40,131 bases of DNA from an uncultured Planctomycetota bacterium. GTDB taxonomy: Bacteria > Planctomycetota > Brocadiia > CAIUPP01. The notes beneath the pieces were generated by a model. That model worked only from the letters and a program-made list of their open reading frames with translations, made no database searches and had not been told where the DNA came from. Of the stretch, positions 8,272-18,213 are shown in pieces (position 1 is the stretch's first letter; each line of letters begins with the position of its first letter). Where the stretch lies: NCBI GenBank assembly GCA_903901045.1, contig CAIUPP010000065.1, positions 1 through 40,131 of the forward strand. Direction: 5' to 3'. Position numbers and translations under genes: made by a program.

Positions 8272-9210
8272 TCAATAATTCCAGGCTTCCGAGTCCGGTG
8301 TGAGGCAGTCGTGTTCTTCATCCCAGTCCGGGGCGACCGAGTAGGCGGTGGGCCATATTCGCCGGTATTCCTCCACTGATCGCGGGCGAATCGGGCACTG
8401 GTGGCAGGGCCGGAAGCCGTCTTTGCCGTCGTTCAGAAGTTCGAGGACCAGCCGATGGCAATCATCCAGCTTGAACAACGTGCAGTGGCTCTGGCCGACC
8501 ACTGTCTGGCGATGCAGCCCCAGCTTCTCCATTTCGGGGGCATAGAGGGGTAGGGCTTCATCCGTCAGCGGGCAAGGTTCTTCGCGCCAGCCCCAGCTCC
8601 TGCCTATGACCCGTCGGCCATCCGGGAGTGCGACGTGATAAGCGAAGGTGCGCACACCAATACAGGGTGATTTCAGGACGGTCGTCGTAACGTGGTGAAA
8701 GGTATTGCAGCCATACGTCGTGCCGAGAAACAGGCCGCAACCGCCATCCTTCCAAAGCAGGCCCAACGGTGATTCAGTTCCCATCGTGAGCGTGCGATGA
8801 TGAAGGCGAACGTAACGCTCGGCGTTCTTGCCCCACGCCGCGAAGGCATGGGTTGGGTTGAGACTGCGCAGAACTCCGGGCAGCCGCCAGAAGAGATCAG
8901 GGATCGCACCGTTGGTCGTCCGGGTCGCGCGCGGGTCAAAGCAGCCGGGACCGCCAGCCTCGAAGGGTTCGCCGTGGTTGAACGAAGGCATCAGGATCGT
9001 CCCATCGGGAGTGATGACTTCCATCAACGCCTCGATCACCGTGCGCGCGCCGTCTTCCACCCGGCCGAAGCTCTTCAAGGAAGAGTGCACCATGACGCCC
9101 ATGCCCGCCCGCACACCGAGTCGGCGCAGACCGTCGGCGATCTCCCGGTGCGTGACGCCCGGAACGCCCGATTCAAGCCTATTTACTGGTTGCTTATGTT
9201 CCACCTTCAT
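8272..9210 (-). CDS. AAC(3)/YokD-fold N-acetyltransferase family protein
   Basis: The 312-residue protein shows the layout of the aminoglycoside 3-N-acetyltransferase superfamily: an N-terminal DGLRRLGVRAGMGVMVHSSL segment, DGTILMPSFNH, a Pro-rich NPTHAFAAWGKNA stretch, SPLGLLWKDGG and LFLGTTYGCNTFHHVTT, which matches the GVGHDSNTTLH region of true enzymes. The last motif carries Gly-Cys-Asn instead of Asp-Ser-Asn, and the protein sits in a glycan operon. It therefore more likely acetylates an amino sugar or other metabolite with acetyl-CoA than confers resistance. The ribosome site is weak (AGGAT close to the ATG). It lies 22 bases from genes on both sides. A Cys-rich HQCPIRP segment near the C-terminus is unusual. 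Confidence 0.8.
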   Translation of the reverse strand: MKVEHKQPVNRLESGVPGVTHREIADGLRRLGVRAGMGVMVHSSLKSFGRVEDGARTVIEALMEVITPDGTILMPSFNHGEPFEAGGPGCFDPRATRTTNGAIPDLFWRLPGVLRSLNPTHAFAAWGKNAERYVRLHHRTLTMGTESPLGLLWKDGGCGLFLGTTYGCNTFHHVTTTVLKSPCIGVRTFAYHVALPDGRRVIGRSWGWREEPCPLTDEALPLYAPEMEKLGLHRQTVVGQSHCTLFKLDDCHRLVLELLNDGKDGFRPCHQCPIRPRSVEEYRRIWPTAYSVAPDWDEEHDCLTPDSEAWNY

Positions 9211-9232
9211 ATCCTGCTCTCATGGAAGAGGG

Positions 9233-11644
9233 TCAGGGCGCCAGCAAGTGGACGGCAAAAGTCAGACGCGAACGGTCGGAGTCCAATTCGTTGGCAAAGC
9301 GAATGGTGTAACGATCCGATCCCGCAGCGGGGTCCGACGTGAACTCCGCCCTGACGAAGGAGTAGAACGGTTCGCCATGATGGACCGTGTAGACCGCCAA
9401 TTCGTGCCGTCCCGCCGGCAGGAGTTCATGGAGCGCAATCCACGGGGTGGTTGTACCCGGCCAGAGATAGTCGGTCTTTTCTGGCTTCGCCTGAACGAGG
9501 CCTCTTGCGCTCACGTATCCTAATAGTTCTCTTTCACCGGTCGATCCGACCTGGACGAGTTCGTTCCAATTGTCGTAAGTGTCCCACCAGATCGAATCCT
9601 CCCAGACTATCGGCAACTGGGGCATGGCCAATCGAACAAAGAGGTGTTTGCGCGGTGACGGCTCGAACCGCGCCTTGCGGAGAGCTTCAATTTCGGCATC
9701 ATAAGCGCGCTCGGCCGGTCCGGGTGTCGGGTATGGTTTCCGGAAGGCTTCCAGCGCCGGCTGCCATGCGGCAGGCCGGGGAGTCAGGAACCAGCCCACC
9801 ACTCCATACCCGGGCACCGCCGCTTCAAAGGCGGGCGGCACAGGTGCCGTGGTTGCCCGTGGTGGGTTGGCATGCGGGTTCAGTCGCACGGCGGTCCAGT
9901 TGCTCTCCGGTTTCACGCCGGTCGCCGGCCACTTCGCCTCGACCTTGATGCTCCTTGGTGCGGCGGAGAAGTTCGTGGCGAGGAGCAGAACGGAGCCGTC
10001 GTGGGTCACGAAGAGACATGCGGCCGTATCGTCCGAATCGGTTAGGAAGATGTCCGACGTATTCTGCTGGTGGAGGACTTTCAGCGCTTCCTGCCCGCGC
10101 AGGATGCCCCAGAGCTTCCAGACCGGCCGGGCGAAGGTGACCACCCCCGGCTCGCAAGGATGCTGGAGTGAGGAACTCCCAATCTGCGTGCCAAGGCCGA
10201 TGTGTGGAACTTGCCCGATGCTGGCCAGGAAGGGGACCGCGCGAGGCGTCTCGTAATCCGGGAACGCCGCCGTCCACATCGTCGGCGCCGCTACGCTCAC
10301 GCCGCTGAAGTAGGCATGCGTGGTGCGATTGCTGAGGAGGACTCCGCGCTCCCCTTCGCCCGCGACGTAACCGTCCACAAGGCCGGTCATGCCGCAGGCG
10401 GCAAAGAACGGTCCGGCATGGCTGAAGAACACTCCCCGCTCCCCCACGCGCTTTCGCACTTCGCGCATAGCAAGATAATACTCGCGAAACGCGATCCGTC
10501 CGCAGGCATAAGTCTCATCCTGACCGGCGGGGTAGATGATCGGCGACCCGTAATCCATGTAAAGGCCGTCGTAGTCGCGTTGAAAAAACTCGTCAAACCA
10601 GTCGGCGTGGTCCTCGCGGACGGAGGGCTCGTTGCCGCGGACATAGACGGCCATTCGCATCCCCAGTCGATGCGCGCCCTCGATCACGCGGCGGAACTCC
10701 CGCTCGTCGTTCGGTGCTGCACCGTTCTGCACGTCGGAGCGCCAACATTCATGGAGCACGAGAAGGTCGGCACCTTCCTCGGCCATCTTCTGAATCTGAG
10801 CGTCCGTCGGGAGCTTCGAGGAATCAATCCAGTGGTGAAAGCGCAACGGGGGATGTCGCCGCGTGAGCGGGGCGCGGCACATCGTCCAGCCCCATTGATT
10901 GCGCCACTGCCAGAGTCCGCGGGGACTCGTGCGCCGTTCGCACAGAAAGTCCCATTCCAGTTCCGGCGCTTCCGCGTTCCACCGCACGGAGGTTCGAACA
11001 TTCTGCGGATCGCCGCCGGGAGAATTGGAGCCTTCAAGGAACCACTCCAGGTGCTTGTCCCTCCGCCCCTCATGCCCGAAGTCGAAACTTACGAACGGCA
11101 AGAGCATCCCGTCCTTGACCACCTCATTCCCCGGCTGGAGGAAACGCTTAATGCCGCCGAGGGCTTGAATGATGTCCGCGCGAGTGAAGTCGGGGCGTTC
11201 CCAGTAAGCCCAGGAGAGATCATTGTTCTTCTCCGGGGAAACCGGCGGTCGTAAGCGGAAATGACTCAAATCCGGTGTCGAATTCCCAGCGGCCACAAAG
11301 AAGCTGCGTACAAAGCAGACCCCATCAGGCCAAAACTCATAGCGCTGGGTGAGCCGGAAACCCTCCAGCACCGATCCATCTGTCTTGCGCCATGGCAGAT
11401 TACGGAACTCGACGCGCTTGGCTTCGCCCACATCGGTGACGGTTGGTTGATACTGCTCCGGCCAGAAAGGTTCTGCACCACTTCCATCGGGGAGTTCCAC
11501 GGTGAGCCACGGTCGCGCAGATTGTGAAATAGTCTCTCCGCCTTCAGCGCCTGAGAACCCAAGCCAAGTTGGGAAACCACCGCCGGAGCGGCCAAATAGG
11601 ACCGAATGCGCTTGATGGCGAACGGCTACAGGCATTGCCCTCAT
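9233..11644 (-). CDS. TIM-barrel glycosidase-like protein, first gene of the leftward operon
   Basis: The 803-residue product has an N-terminal beta-sandwich-like region (about 1-260), a central barrel-like region (about 265-520: LRFHHWIDSSKLP, ADLLVLHECWRSD, RLGMRMAVYVRG, YDGLYMDYGSP, GLVDGYVAGEGERG) and C-terminal beta domains. The order and the LYMDYG strand (Asp about 364) resemble GH36/GH31-type or DUF6259-type retaining glycosidases, with D364 and an acid near E430 as candidate catalytic residues. This is by pattern only. There is no signal peptide. The ATG at 11644 has GGAGG five bases upstream, 36 bases downstream of the predicted leftward start site. It leads a five-gene, tightly spaced leftward unit. 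Confidence 0.65.
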   Translation of the reverse strand: MRAMPVAVRHQAHSVLFGRSGGGFPTWLGFSGAEGGETISQSARPWLTVELPDGSGAEPFWPEQYQPTVTDVGEAKRVEFRNLPWRKTDGSVLEGFRLTQRYEFWPDGVCFVRSFFVAAGNSTPDLSHFRLRPPVSPEKNNDLSWAYWERPDFTRADIIQALGGIKRFLQPGNEVVKDGMLLPFVSFDFGHEGRRDKHLEWFLEGSNSPGGDPQNVRTSVRWNAEAPELEWDFLCERRTSPRGLWQWRNQWGWTMCRAPLTRRHPPLRFHHWIDSSKLPTDAQIQKMAEEGADLLVLHECWRSDVQNGAAPNDEREFRRVIEGAHRLGMRMAVYVRGNEPSVREDHADWFDEFFQRDYDGLYMDYGSPIIYPAGQDETYACGRIAFREYYLAMREVRKRVGERGVFFSHAGPFFAACGMTGLVDGYVAGEGERGVLLSNRTTHAYFSGVSVAAPTMWTAAFPDYETPRAVPFLASIGQVPHIGLGTQIGSSSLQHPCEPGVVTFARPVWKLWGILRGQEALKVLHQQNTSDIFLTDSDDTAACLFVTHDGSVLLLATNFSAAPRSIKVEAKWPATGVKPESNWTAVRLNPHANPPRATTAPVPPAFEAAVPGYGVVGWFLTPRPAAWQPALEAFRKPYPTPGPAERAYDAEIEALRKARFEPSPRKHLFVRLAMPQLPIVWEDSIWWDTYDNWNELVQVGSTGERELLGYVSARGLVQAKPEKTDYLWPGTTTPWIALHELLPAGRHELAVYTVHHGEPFYSFVRAEFTSDPAAGSDRYTIRFANELDSDRSRLTFAVHLLAP

Positions 11645-11667
11645 GTTCCCTCCGTAAGGCTATTGGG

Positions 11668-11679
11668 GTATGTGCATAC
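11668..11679. promoter_or_regulatory. palindrome GTATG-TG-CATAC, candidate operator
   Basis: GTATGTGCATAC has perfect 5-bp arms around a 2-bp centre. It lies just downstream of the leftward -10 box, about where transcription would begin, which is a classic repressor site. Related but imperfect words (CTATGCCC at 11751, GGCGCATAG at 11772) lie in and after the rightward promoter. The likely ligand is the GntR/LacI-type regulator encoded at 11931. Confidence 0.5.
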
Positions 11680-11686
11680 TGGGGGC

Positions 11687-11715
11687 ATAATATCAGCAGG
11701 TATTTATTCTGTCAA
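11687..11715 (-). promoter_or_regulatory. sigma70-type promoter for the leftward operon
   Basis: Read on the minus strand, TTGACA (11715-11710) is followed after exactly 17 bases by TATTAT (11692-11687). The start site would be near 11680, giving a leader of about 35 bases before the ATG at 11644. Confidence 0.8.
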
Positions 11716-11740
11716 GGCTGGCATAAAAGCGCAAAAATAC

Positions 11741-11769
11741 TTGACATAACCTATGCCCGTTGATATAGT
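11741..11769 (+). promoter_or_regulatory. sigma70-type promoter for the regulator and rightward operon
   Basis: TTGACA at 11741-11746 and TATAGT at 11764-11769 are separated by exactly 17 bases. The start would be near 11776, leaving a leader of about 155 bases before the regulator ATG at 11931. The two divergent -35 boxes are only 25 bases apart. Confidence 0.8.
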
Positions 11770-11930
11770 GCGCAACGAATAGGCGCATAGTGGCCGCACA
11801 GATTACGCTCATGCTGCCGTCCCGCGTAGCGCGGACGTTACGTGGGGCATCAAGTGCTAAACATACTGCACCCGCAGGCACTTTCCGGGTGCCAGTGCAC
11901 CGAGTGAATAGCGGTCTAGGAGAACGTTTC

Positions 11931-13064
11931 ATGGCGACGGCGACAGTTGCGCGCAAGAAGACTGAACGTGTGATCGAATATCTTCTTCAACAGGTCAAGA
12001 GATCGGAGATCCGGGTGAACGACAGGTTCCCTTCGCAGACGGAACTTGCCCAGAAACTCAATGTGTCTCCGGCGACGGTCGGCATCGCTCTGAGCCAACT
12101 GGCCGAGCAGTTGCCCATCGAGGCCATTCCCGGCAAGGGGGTGTTTCTTCGGACGGAGAGCATCCGGCAGCGCACGTTCACCATTGCGATCATCGGCTTC
12201 TTCGCCAGCCGAATGGGGGCCAGCGGCGTTCCAAAACAGGATACCTACTGGCAGGGCATCCTGCACAGTCTCCACCACGAAGCGCATCTCCATAGCGAGG
12301 CTATTGTCTGGATACCCGGAACGGACCACGAACCGTTGGACGTGGACCGAATGCTCATGCACCGTCCTGACTGCGTGGTGAGCTTCGGTGTATCCCTCAG
12401 GCCGGAAACGGTGGTTGAACTGCGCCGACGGCACGTGCCTTTAGTGTCAGGAAACCGCCAGTGCGAGGAAGATGGCCTTTCGTACGTGGACTATGATACC
12501 AACGGCGGGTTCCGCCGCGCGGCGGAGGTCTTCCACGAGCGAGGGCATCGTCGCATTGCCGCCCTGGTGTATAACGCCGGCTTCGCCAATTTGAATGCGC
12601 TGTACTATCAGACGTTCTGCCAGACGTTGGTGGAACGAGACTGTTTGTATCGGTACGCCGACTACTGGCGCGAGTTTTGCGGGCGGGTGGACAACCTTTT
12701 CGAGGCGCATGAAATCTTTGCACAGCGGGAAATGGGCGCGCTGCTGGACCTTCCAGAGCCGCCGACGGCGGTGTATTGCTGGAATGAATTCATGGCCCGA
12801 GGCGCTGCGAGGGCGGCCGAGGATCGGGGGCTGAAGATCGGACACGATCTCAGCGTCATCATCACCGGCTGCAAGGAAGATAGCGCCCCTTTCAGCAAGT
12901 TGGAGGAGCCACATGATGAACTCGCGCGGACCTTGCTGAAAGCGGCCCGCGAACTGGCCGCCGACCCTCATATAATCCGCCAGATCAGCATTCCCAAACC
13001 GTTTATTGATTGCGGTACGGTGGCCCATCTGAACGCAGCCGCAACGATTGGCAACGGCAAGTGA
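11931..13064 (+). CDS. GntR-type DNA-binding, LacI/PBP1-type sensor transcription regulator
   Basis: The 377-residue protein joins a GntR winged helix (about 8-75: RVIEYLLQQVKRSEIRVNDR, FPSQTELAQKLNVSPATVGI) to a periplasmic-binding-protein-like sensor (about 85-370: FTIAIIGFFASRM, DCVVSFGVSLRPE, VDYDTNGGFRRAAEVFHERG, PTAVYCWNEFMARGA). This is the architecture of AraR-like sugar-responsive repressors. ATG at 11931 with AGGAGA eight bases upstream is chosen; an upstream in-frame GTG at 11790 has no site and would add a low-complexity extension. It probably binds the intergenic operators and represses both divergent units until a sugar binds. The next gene starts 30 bases later, so the regulator may be co-transcribed with its own targets. 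Confidence 0.9.
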   Translation: MATATVARKKTERVIEYLLQQVKRSEIRVNDRFPSQTELAQKLNVSPATVGIALSQLAEQLPIEAIPGKGVFLRTESIRQRTFTIAIIGFFASRMGASGVPKQDTYWQGILHSLHHEAHLHSEAIVWIPGTDHEPLDVDRMLMHRPDCVVSFGVSLRPETVVELRRRHVPLVSGNRQCEEDGLSYVDYDTNGGFRRAAEVFHERGHRRIAALVYNAGFANLNALYYQTFCQTLVERDCLYRYADYWREFCGRVDNLFEAHEIFAQREMGALLDLPEPPTAVYCWNEFMARGAARAAEDRGLKIGHDLSVIITGCKEDSAPFSKLEEPHDELARTLLKAARELAADPHIIRQISIPKPFIDCGTVAHLNAAATIGNGK

Positions 13065-13094
13065 TGCTTCAGAATGATTGAAGGAGAGTTGGTA

Positions 13095-16000
13095 ATGGCC
13101 GGTAGTTACATCGCAAGGATGGGCGTGGTGTTTGCGTGTCTGGCATCATTTCTGAGCAGTAACGTCAGCGTAGGGGCCGTGCCGATCTCGATTCAAAGGG
13201 TGAACGCGGTGGGGCAGAAGCCGGAGCCACAACCGGCGATCTCAGGGCCGCAAAGCTTGAGTTGTCCACTGCCTGCTGTTGGCCGCGCCCTGGACCTCAC
13301 GGTGCGCATGGGAAGGCCCAAGGCTGAGTGCGAGTTGAAGCTTAGCGGCACGCAGGGCGCCAGCTGCTCGCTCGATCTCGCGGCGACCGACGAGGCATTC
13401 CTGAACGTTGGAATGTCCTTCGCGGACAAGTCGCCTTACTACCGCATGCCGTACTATCTCAAGCCGAACCCGCGGTATTATGTGGGAGAGAAACGGCGCG
13501 ACGGCTTCCCCTTCAAGTTGGCCGACCCCACGGCTTTCACCGAACAGGCGCAGGTTATGGCGCGCTATGCGGAATTCCCTTCGGCGCTGACGGCGCCAAT
13601 TACGGTGCGCTTGGAGCGGACTGAGGAAGCTCTTGCCGTCTGGCTGGATGGACGATTCCTTGCCGCGCTGCCGGCGGACATGAAGTCGGCGGAACTGGCG
13701 TTATCCCAGGGGAATGAGTTCTTGGGGGCGACGGACACTCCGGCGCTGCGCTCTGGCTTCTACCAGCCGTTGGATCTCAGTTATTATACACGGCCTGGCG
13801 CCGTGCGTTTCGCGCCGAAGGTTTCGGGCTTTACCCCGGAAACGCTCACGGACCTTGGCCGGATTCCGTTCTTGCCGCTTCGCGCCGACCGCGACATTGA
13901 CGTGGGACTGAGTCGCTGGCTGGAGGAAAAGATAGACCCGTCCGATTTCTGCGACACGGAAACGACACGCAGCGCGTTCGACGGTTGCCCCGAATCCATC
14001 ATCCTTCAGGTCCCGAAGGAGAACTACGTAGCGGCGCACGTGCTGTGCGTCGTCGAACCGAGTGACACGAAGGTCCCGGCCCTCACGTTGCGTGTGACGC
14101 GTTTCGGCAACCATTACGGCGACTCCGGCGGGCGCCCGGACCCGGCGATGCCGTACACCACCGTCTATCTGCCGGCGGACCCGGCCGCTGCGCTGCCGCC
14201 AGGCATTCTGAAGGTCGGCGAGGTCACGGCGGCGGAACGGAGCCTGCCGGTCTATCTCGTGACCGTGCCGCTGAAGATGGGAGAGATCACGGACCTTCTC
14301 GGCGAAGAGGCGCCGACCTTTGGCGACCGCGGGCGGCGCTACTTCGACATTGAGCTGACAAAAGAGATGCGCACGGCCGTCCATTTCTTCAACCTTCAAT
14401 CTTGCCGGATCAGGCCCATCGGCCCGGCCAGCGCGGTGCATGTGCTGGGGATGACGCTTGAACGCAGCCCGGTGGACGTGGCGGTGACTTCCAGCCAGCC
14501 CGGCAACATCTTCTACGCGGCCGAGAATCCGGTGCTCGCCGTTAAACTGACCAATACCCGCCCTGAATCGCAGAAAGTCACGTTGGGATGGGAGATCACC
14601 GACTATTACGGCGCGACAACGCGTGGCAACAAGAACGTGACGTTGCCGGCGCACGCAGATAAGGACGCGGTAGAAGTCCCGCTGCCCCTGACGCAGCCGA
14701 AGTTCGGGTATTTCGATCTGGTCATCACGGTCAAGGACGCCCCGACCGGGCGTGAGTTATGGCGTCAGCCGACGAGCTTTGCGTTGCTGCCGCCGGACAC
14801 CCGTCAGGTAGGGAATGAGTCTCCCTTCGGTTGCTGGTGGTTCCAGAAGGGGCATGGCTGTTGTGCCGAGCTGGCGAAGGTTGGACCCATTCTCCAGCGC
14901 ATGGGCATGCGCCACACGTGTCCCCAACTTGATTCGCCGTATCAGGAAAAGGACTTGGCGGCGTACAAGGTGAGCTACAGCATGGCAAACTGGTATGGTC
15001 TTGATGAAACAACCTTGCCGGCGTTTCTTGACAAGAACCCTCACATCCGCCTCGGCATGATCTTCCACGAGATCGGTATTCCAGACACGAAAGTGCCATT
15101 TCCGGAGTTGCTCGGCCAGCCCAAGCCGGACCTGTCCAAAGAAGGAAAGCTGGAATTCGACAAGCGCTGGAAGCAAATGGAAGTGCGCGGCGACTTCTAC
15201 CGCTCAAAGTACCCGAACGTCACAATCAGCTTCGGCAACAGTCCTTCCGACATCAGCGTTCAGTTCATGCGGTATGGTCTGCCCAGGAAGTATGTGGATT
15301 GCTTTGGCATGGAAGGCGTTGGAGTCTGGTTTCCCACGGAGGGGCAGCCGAGGCGGGGCGGCATGCAGGAAGTCTGGTGGCTGGCAGAGATGCAGCGCCT
15401 TTACGGCTATACAGACATTCCCCTCTCTTCCGGCTATGAGTACATCTGTCGCTGCACACAGCCCGGAGGATTGACCGAACGTCAGCAGGCCGACCTGTAC
15501 GTCCGGGATTCGCTCCATTGCCTGGCATACGGCTACCAGAGCATCAACATCGGCCTGTTGGATGACTGCCCGGATTCCTACTCGACGACCATCTACGGCG
15601 CATCCGGGTTTGTCCGGCGCACCCCGCTCCTCACGCCGAAAGTCTCCTATGTCGCCTATGCTACCTTGACGCAAGCGCTCGATTCGGCCAAGTATGCCCG
15701 GTATTTGGAGACCGGTTCTCGCAGCCTGTATGTCCTGGAGTTCACGCGAGGCGGAGAGCATGTCTATCCCATCTGGACAGCGCGCGGGCGGCGTGAAGTC
15801 GCACTGAAGTTGCAGGCACGGGCTGACGCGACCCTGACCGACGGCATGGGCAACAGCCGGAAGATCTCCGGCGACGTCCTAAACCTGACGGCGACCCCTT
15901 CGCCGATGTATTTGACGGTGTCAACAGCCGTCGCTTCAGTGACGCCGGGCCGTTCCGCCTTTGACGAAACCGAGCCGGCCAAGGCCGCGCCCGTCAGTGA

Positions 16001-16619
16001 CATCAGTGATCCTGAAGCCTTGGAGATGGAAACGGCCCCCGATCATTACCTGGAGACGTATGCTGAAGATATTCCGCACGCGCTGGGCAAGTTCAGCGTC
16101 GCCGGCGTACAGGACGAAGAGAAAGGCAAGTGCATCGAGCTGACACTTGCGCCGCAGCCGGAAACGCCGAAGATCGTCATGCGCTACGTCGGCCTGAAGC
16201 TGAAGAATCCCGTGAAAGTTCCCGCTGAAGTCGGCAAACTGGGTCTGTGGGTGAAGGGAAATTCCTGCTGGGGCCGGGTCTATTTCGAGTTTGCCGACGC
16301 CCACGGCGAGAAATACTTCTCCGCTTGCAATGAAACGAGCGGCTGGGACGTGAGCGACTGGATGGGGAAGAGCGCCATCAACTTCGACGGGTGGTGCTTC
16401 GTTTCGCTTGATCTTCCGAAGCGTTATCCCGGCGGCTTCCACGGCCCGCGTGATCGGGACTGGAGCTATAGCGGAGGCGACGGGGATGGCGTGGTGCAGT
16501 TCCCCATCACGGTCACACGGTTCGTCGTCGGCATGCGCGACTGGCAGGTGTATGTGAAGGACATGGTTCCATCAAAAGGAGGGACAATACGATTGAAAGG
16601 CCTTGTTGCGGGGATGTGA
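13095..16619 (+). CDS. large exported protein with barrel-like core, unknown activity
   Basis: The 1174-residue product begins with a signal peptide ([19 protein letters not shown], cleavage near SVGA/VPIS). The first half is beta-rich and resembles concatenated carbohydrate-binding or Ig-like domains. A TIM-barrel-like segment spans roughly 573-860 ([53 protein letters not shown]). A C-terminal jelly-roll-like domain covers about 970-1174 ([20 protein letters not shown]). It has the look of a clan GH-A-like enzyme, but no family signature is certain; HEIG and GMEG glutamates are candidate acids. The ATG at 13095 has AAGGAG eight bases upstream. It follows the regulator by 30 bases. It probably works outside the cytoplasm on the polymeric substrate. 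Confidence 0.7.
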   Translation: MAGSYIARMGVVFACLASFLSSNVSVGAVPISIQRVNAVGQKPEPQPAISGPQSLSCPLPAVGRALDLTVRMGRPKAECELKLSGTQGASCSLDLAATDEAFLNVGMSFADKSPYYRMPYYLKPNPRYYVGEKRRDGFPFKLADPTAFTEQAQVMARYAEFPSALTAPITVRLERTEEALAVWLDGRFLAALPADMKSAELALSQGNEFLGATDTPALRSGFYQPLDLSYYTRPGAVRFAPKVSGFTPETLTDLGRIPFLPLRADRDIDVGLSRWLEEKIDPSDFCDTETTRSAFDGCPESIILQVPKENYVAAHVLCVVEPSDTKVPALTLRVTRFGNHYGDSGGRPDPAMPYTTVYLPADPAAALPPGILKVGEVTAAERSLPVYLVTVPLKMGEITDLLGEEAPTFGDRGRRYFDIELTKEMRTAVHFFNLQSCRIRPIGPASAVHVLGMTLERSPVDVAVTSSQPGNIFYAAENPVLAVKLTNTRPESQKVTLGWEITDYYGATTRGNKNVTLPAHADKDAVEVPLPLTQPKFGYFDLVITVKDAPTGRELWRQPTSFALLPPDTRQVGNESPFGCWWFQKGHGCCAELAKVGPILQRMGMRHTCPQLDSPYQEKDLAAYKVSYSMANWYGLDETTLPAFLDKNPHIRLGMIFHEIGIPDTKVPFPELLGQPKPDLSKEGKLEFDKRWKQMEVRGDFYRSKYPNVTISFGNSPSDISVQFMRYGLPRKYVDCFGMEGVGVWFPTEGQPRRGGMQEVWWLAEMQRLYGYTDIPLSSGYEYICRCTQPGGLTERQQADLYVRDSLHCLAYGYQSINIGLLDDCPDSYSTTIYGASGFVRRTPLLTPKVSYVAYATLTQALDSAKYARYLETGSRSLYVLEFTRGGEHVYPIWTARGRREVALKLQARADATLTDGMGNSRKISGDVLNLTATPSPMYLTVSTAVASVTPGRSAFDETEPAKAAPVSDISDPEALEMETAPDHYLETYAEDIPHALGKFSVAGVQDEEKGKCIELTLAPQPETPKIVMRYVGLKLKNPVKVPAEVGKLGLWVKGNSCWGRVYFEFADAHGEKYFSACNETSGWDVSDWMGKSAINFDGWCFVSLDLPKRYPGGFHGPRDRDWSYSGGDGDGVVQFPITVTRFVVGMRDWQVYVKDMVPSKGGTIRLKGLVAGM

Positions 16620-16628
16620 CAGCGTTGG

Positions 16629-16907
16629 ACGACAGGCGACGAAGGAGTGTAAGGGTCGTCTTCTTGGAGGCCTGAGTTCAATGCAGAGTCTGCTACTGAC
16701 GTTGCGGTCAACCTTCATGTTGGTCGGGTTGCTCGTCGTAATCGTTGCGATTGCTGTTCCGGTGATACGACAGGCGGCGAAGAGTTGCAGGGGGTGTTTT
16801 TATGGAGGAGGCTTGACTTCAATGAGAAGCTTGCGGGCGTGGCTCTCGGCTTTTACGTTGATCGAGTTATTAGTGGTCATCGCCATTATCGCTATCTTGG
16901 CCGGAAT
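16629..16907 (+). repeat. diverged tandem duplication of pseudopilin leader and signal segment
   Basis: Copy 1 (about 16629-16766) and copy 2 (about 16767-16907) both begin ACGACAGGCG, continue to a TGGAGG ribosome site, TT-rich spacer and TTCAATG start (ATGs at 16681 and 16822, 141 bases and 47 codons apart), and then encode a hydrophobic segment. Copy 2 gives [16 protein letters not shown], copy 1 the decayed [15 protein letters not shown]. The offset is 138 bases at the left end and 141 at the ATGs, implying one codon gained in copy 2 or lost in copy 1. The frame stays open across both. Confidence 0.8.
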
Positions 16908-18213
16908 GCTCCTGCCTGCCCTGGCGGCGGCGAGGGAAAAGGCCCGGCGCACGGCTTGCCTGAACAACATCAGCCAGATGAGCAAGGCGCTGGAAAGTTA
17001 CTGTGGCGACTATTCGAGCTACTTCCCCTGCTGGCCCGGTGACACGAAGAATGGGGTTGTGTCCGTGGGCGGCCCGTATTGTGAAGTGCCCTTCTCTCCC
17101 GGCATCTATACGGACAAAGCGGGCGATTCCGTTGTGACCGGCATCCAAGGCGCTCCTGCAACGGGGACCTTGACCAACTTCAATTACGCCTCGTTTGCGC
17201 CCATTACTTACTGGCGGACTATCTACTGTGGCGGGAGCAACTGGAATGCCAACCGGCAGGACGTGAACTACGGCGGCGTGACGGACATCCGCGCCAAGGG
17301 CCGACTGAATGCCGCGGGCGTTGGCTTAGGCTATCTGCTGCAATGCGGGTATGTGGGCGATGCGAAAATCTTCTTCTGCCCCAGCGGAGGCGATAACGTG
17401 CCCGTGGACGCCGGCCCTCATTATGACACGGATTCCACTGACAACGACAACCGTGGGTTTAGGTCGAGTACCGACGACCGGGCGGCCGTCTGTAGCCTGC
17501 ATGACCTTAAGACATTGGGCGGGTTCGACGCCTATGCGTTGGCCTACGGAGACTACGCGAGCTGGCTGAAAGGCTTGAAGTGGGCTAACGATTCGCTAGT
17601 GTGGTCGGGGGGCAGTGGGGCCGCCGGCGACTGGACCGGCGGCATCGGCGTGCAATGTCATTATAACTACCGCGGCATGCCCGCATTCGGCGGCCAGGAG
17701 CGCGATACCACGACGGTCGGCGCGAGCGGTGTAACTCCCTACCAGATGTCTTCCTTGGCCCGGCACATTCTGAAATATCCGAAGCCGCTGCTCGCGCTGG
17801 AAATCGGATGGGCGACGTTCAAGACGCAGAAGATGCTCGGCGGCCGCGCGCTCATCTCCGACACTTGGTCGAAGTACAACCACAGCAATGCCCCTACGGA
17901 CATCGTGCGAGCTACTGCGCCGGGGATGGGCTGGTACGCTCACCGCGACGGATACAACGTCCTCTATGGCGACTGGAGCGCAAAGTGGTACGGGGATCCC
18001 CAGCAACAGATCATGTGGTGGGCGTATATAACCCCCCAGTACTACTCCACCACGTCCGACAGCGCCAATGACTGGCCGGCGCTGGCACACACCGACACGC
18101 AGCGGTGGGCGTACCCCGGGGCGAGCACCTATCAGAATGACACCGACTTGCTGGGTGGTTCCGACACCGTGTGGCACATGCTTGACACTGCGGCCGGGGT
18201 GGATGTGCGATGA
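16822..18213 (+). CDS. type II secretion-like prepilin (DUF1559-like, H...DG type)
   Basis: The 463-residue product opens with a type IV prepilin signal: [10 protein letters not shown] then [16 protein letters not shown], with Phe+1 and Glu+5. The residue before cleavage is Ala instead of Gly. The pilin helix follows ([19 protein letters not shown]). The C-terminus carries [13 protein letters not shown]...WYGDPQQ, a mark of the many prepilin-like proteins of Lentisphaerota and Planctomycetota. The ATG at 16822 has GGAGGAGG ten bases upstream. An in-frame ATG at 16681 would give a 510-residue form with two hydrophobic segments. The function of this family is unknown; it may be an envelope-anchored glycan-binding or secretion component. 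Its stop overlaps the next ATG by four bases. Confidence 0.85.
   Translation: MRSLRAWLSAFTLIELLVVIAIIAILAGMLLPALAAAREKARRTACLNNISQMSKALESYCGDYSSYFPCWPGDTKNGVVSVGGPYCEVPFSPGIYTDKAGDSVVTGIQGAPATGTLTNFNYASFAPITYWRTIYCGGSNWNANRQDVNYGGVTDIRAKGRLNAAGVGLGYLLQCGYVGDAKIFFCPSGGDNVPVDAGPHYDTDSTDNDNRGFRSSTDDRAAVCSLHDLKTLGGFDAYALAYGDYASWLKGLKWANDSLVWSGGSGAAGDWTGGIGVQCHYNYRGMPAFGGQERDTTTVGASGVTPYQMSSLARHILKYPKPLLALEIGWATFKTQKMLGGRALISDTWSKYNHSNAPTDIVRATAPGMGWYAHRDGYNVLYGDWSAKWYGDPQQQIMWWAYITPQYYSTTSDSANDWPALAHTDTQRWAYPGASTYQNDTDLLGGSDTVWHMLDTAAGVDVR

Noticed and set aside
8272-9210. Call as an antibiotic-resistance gene
   Set aside because: The key motif is altered and the operon is catabolic; resistance cannot be supported from sequence.
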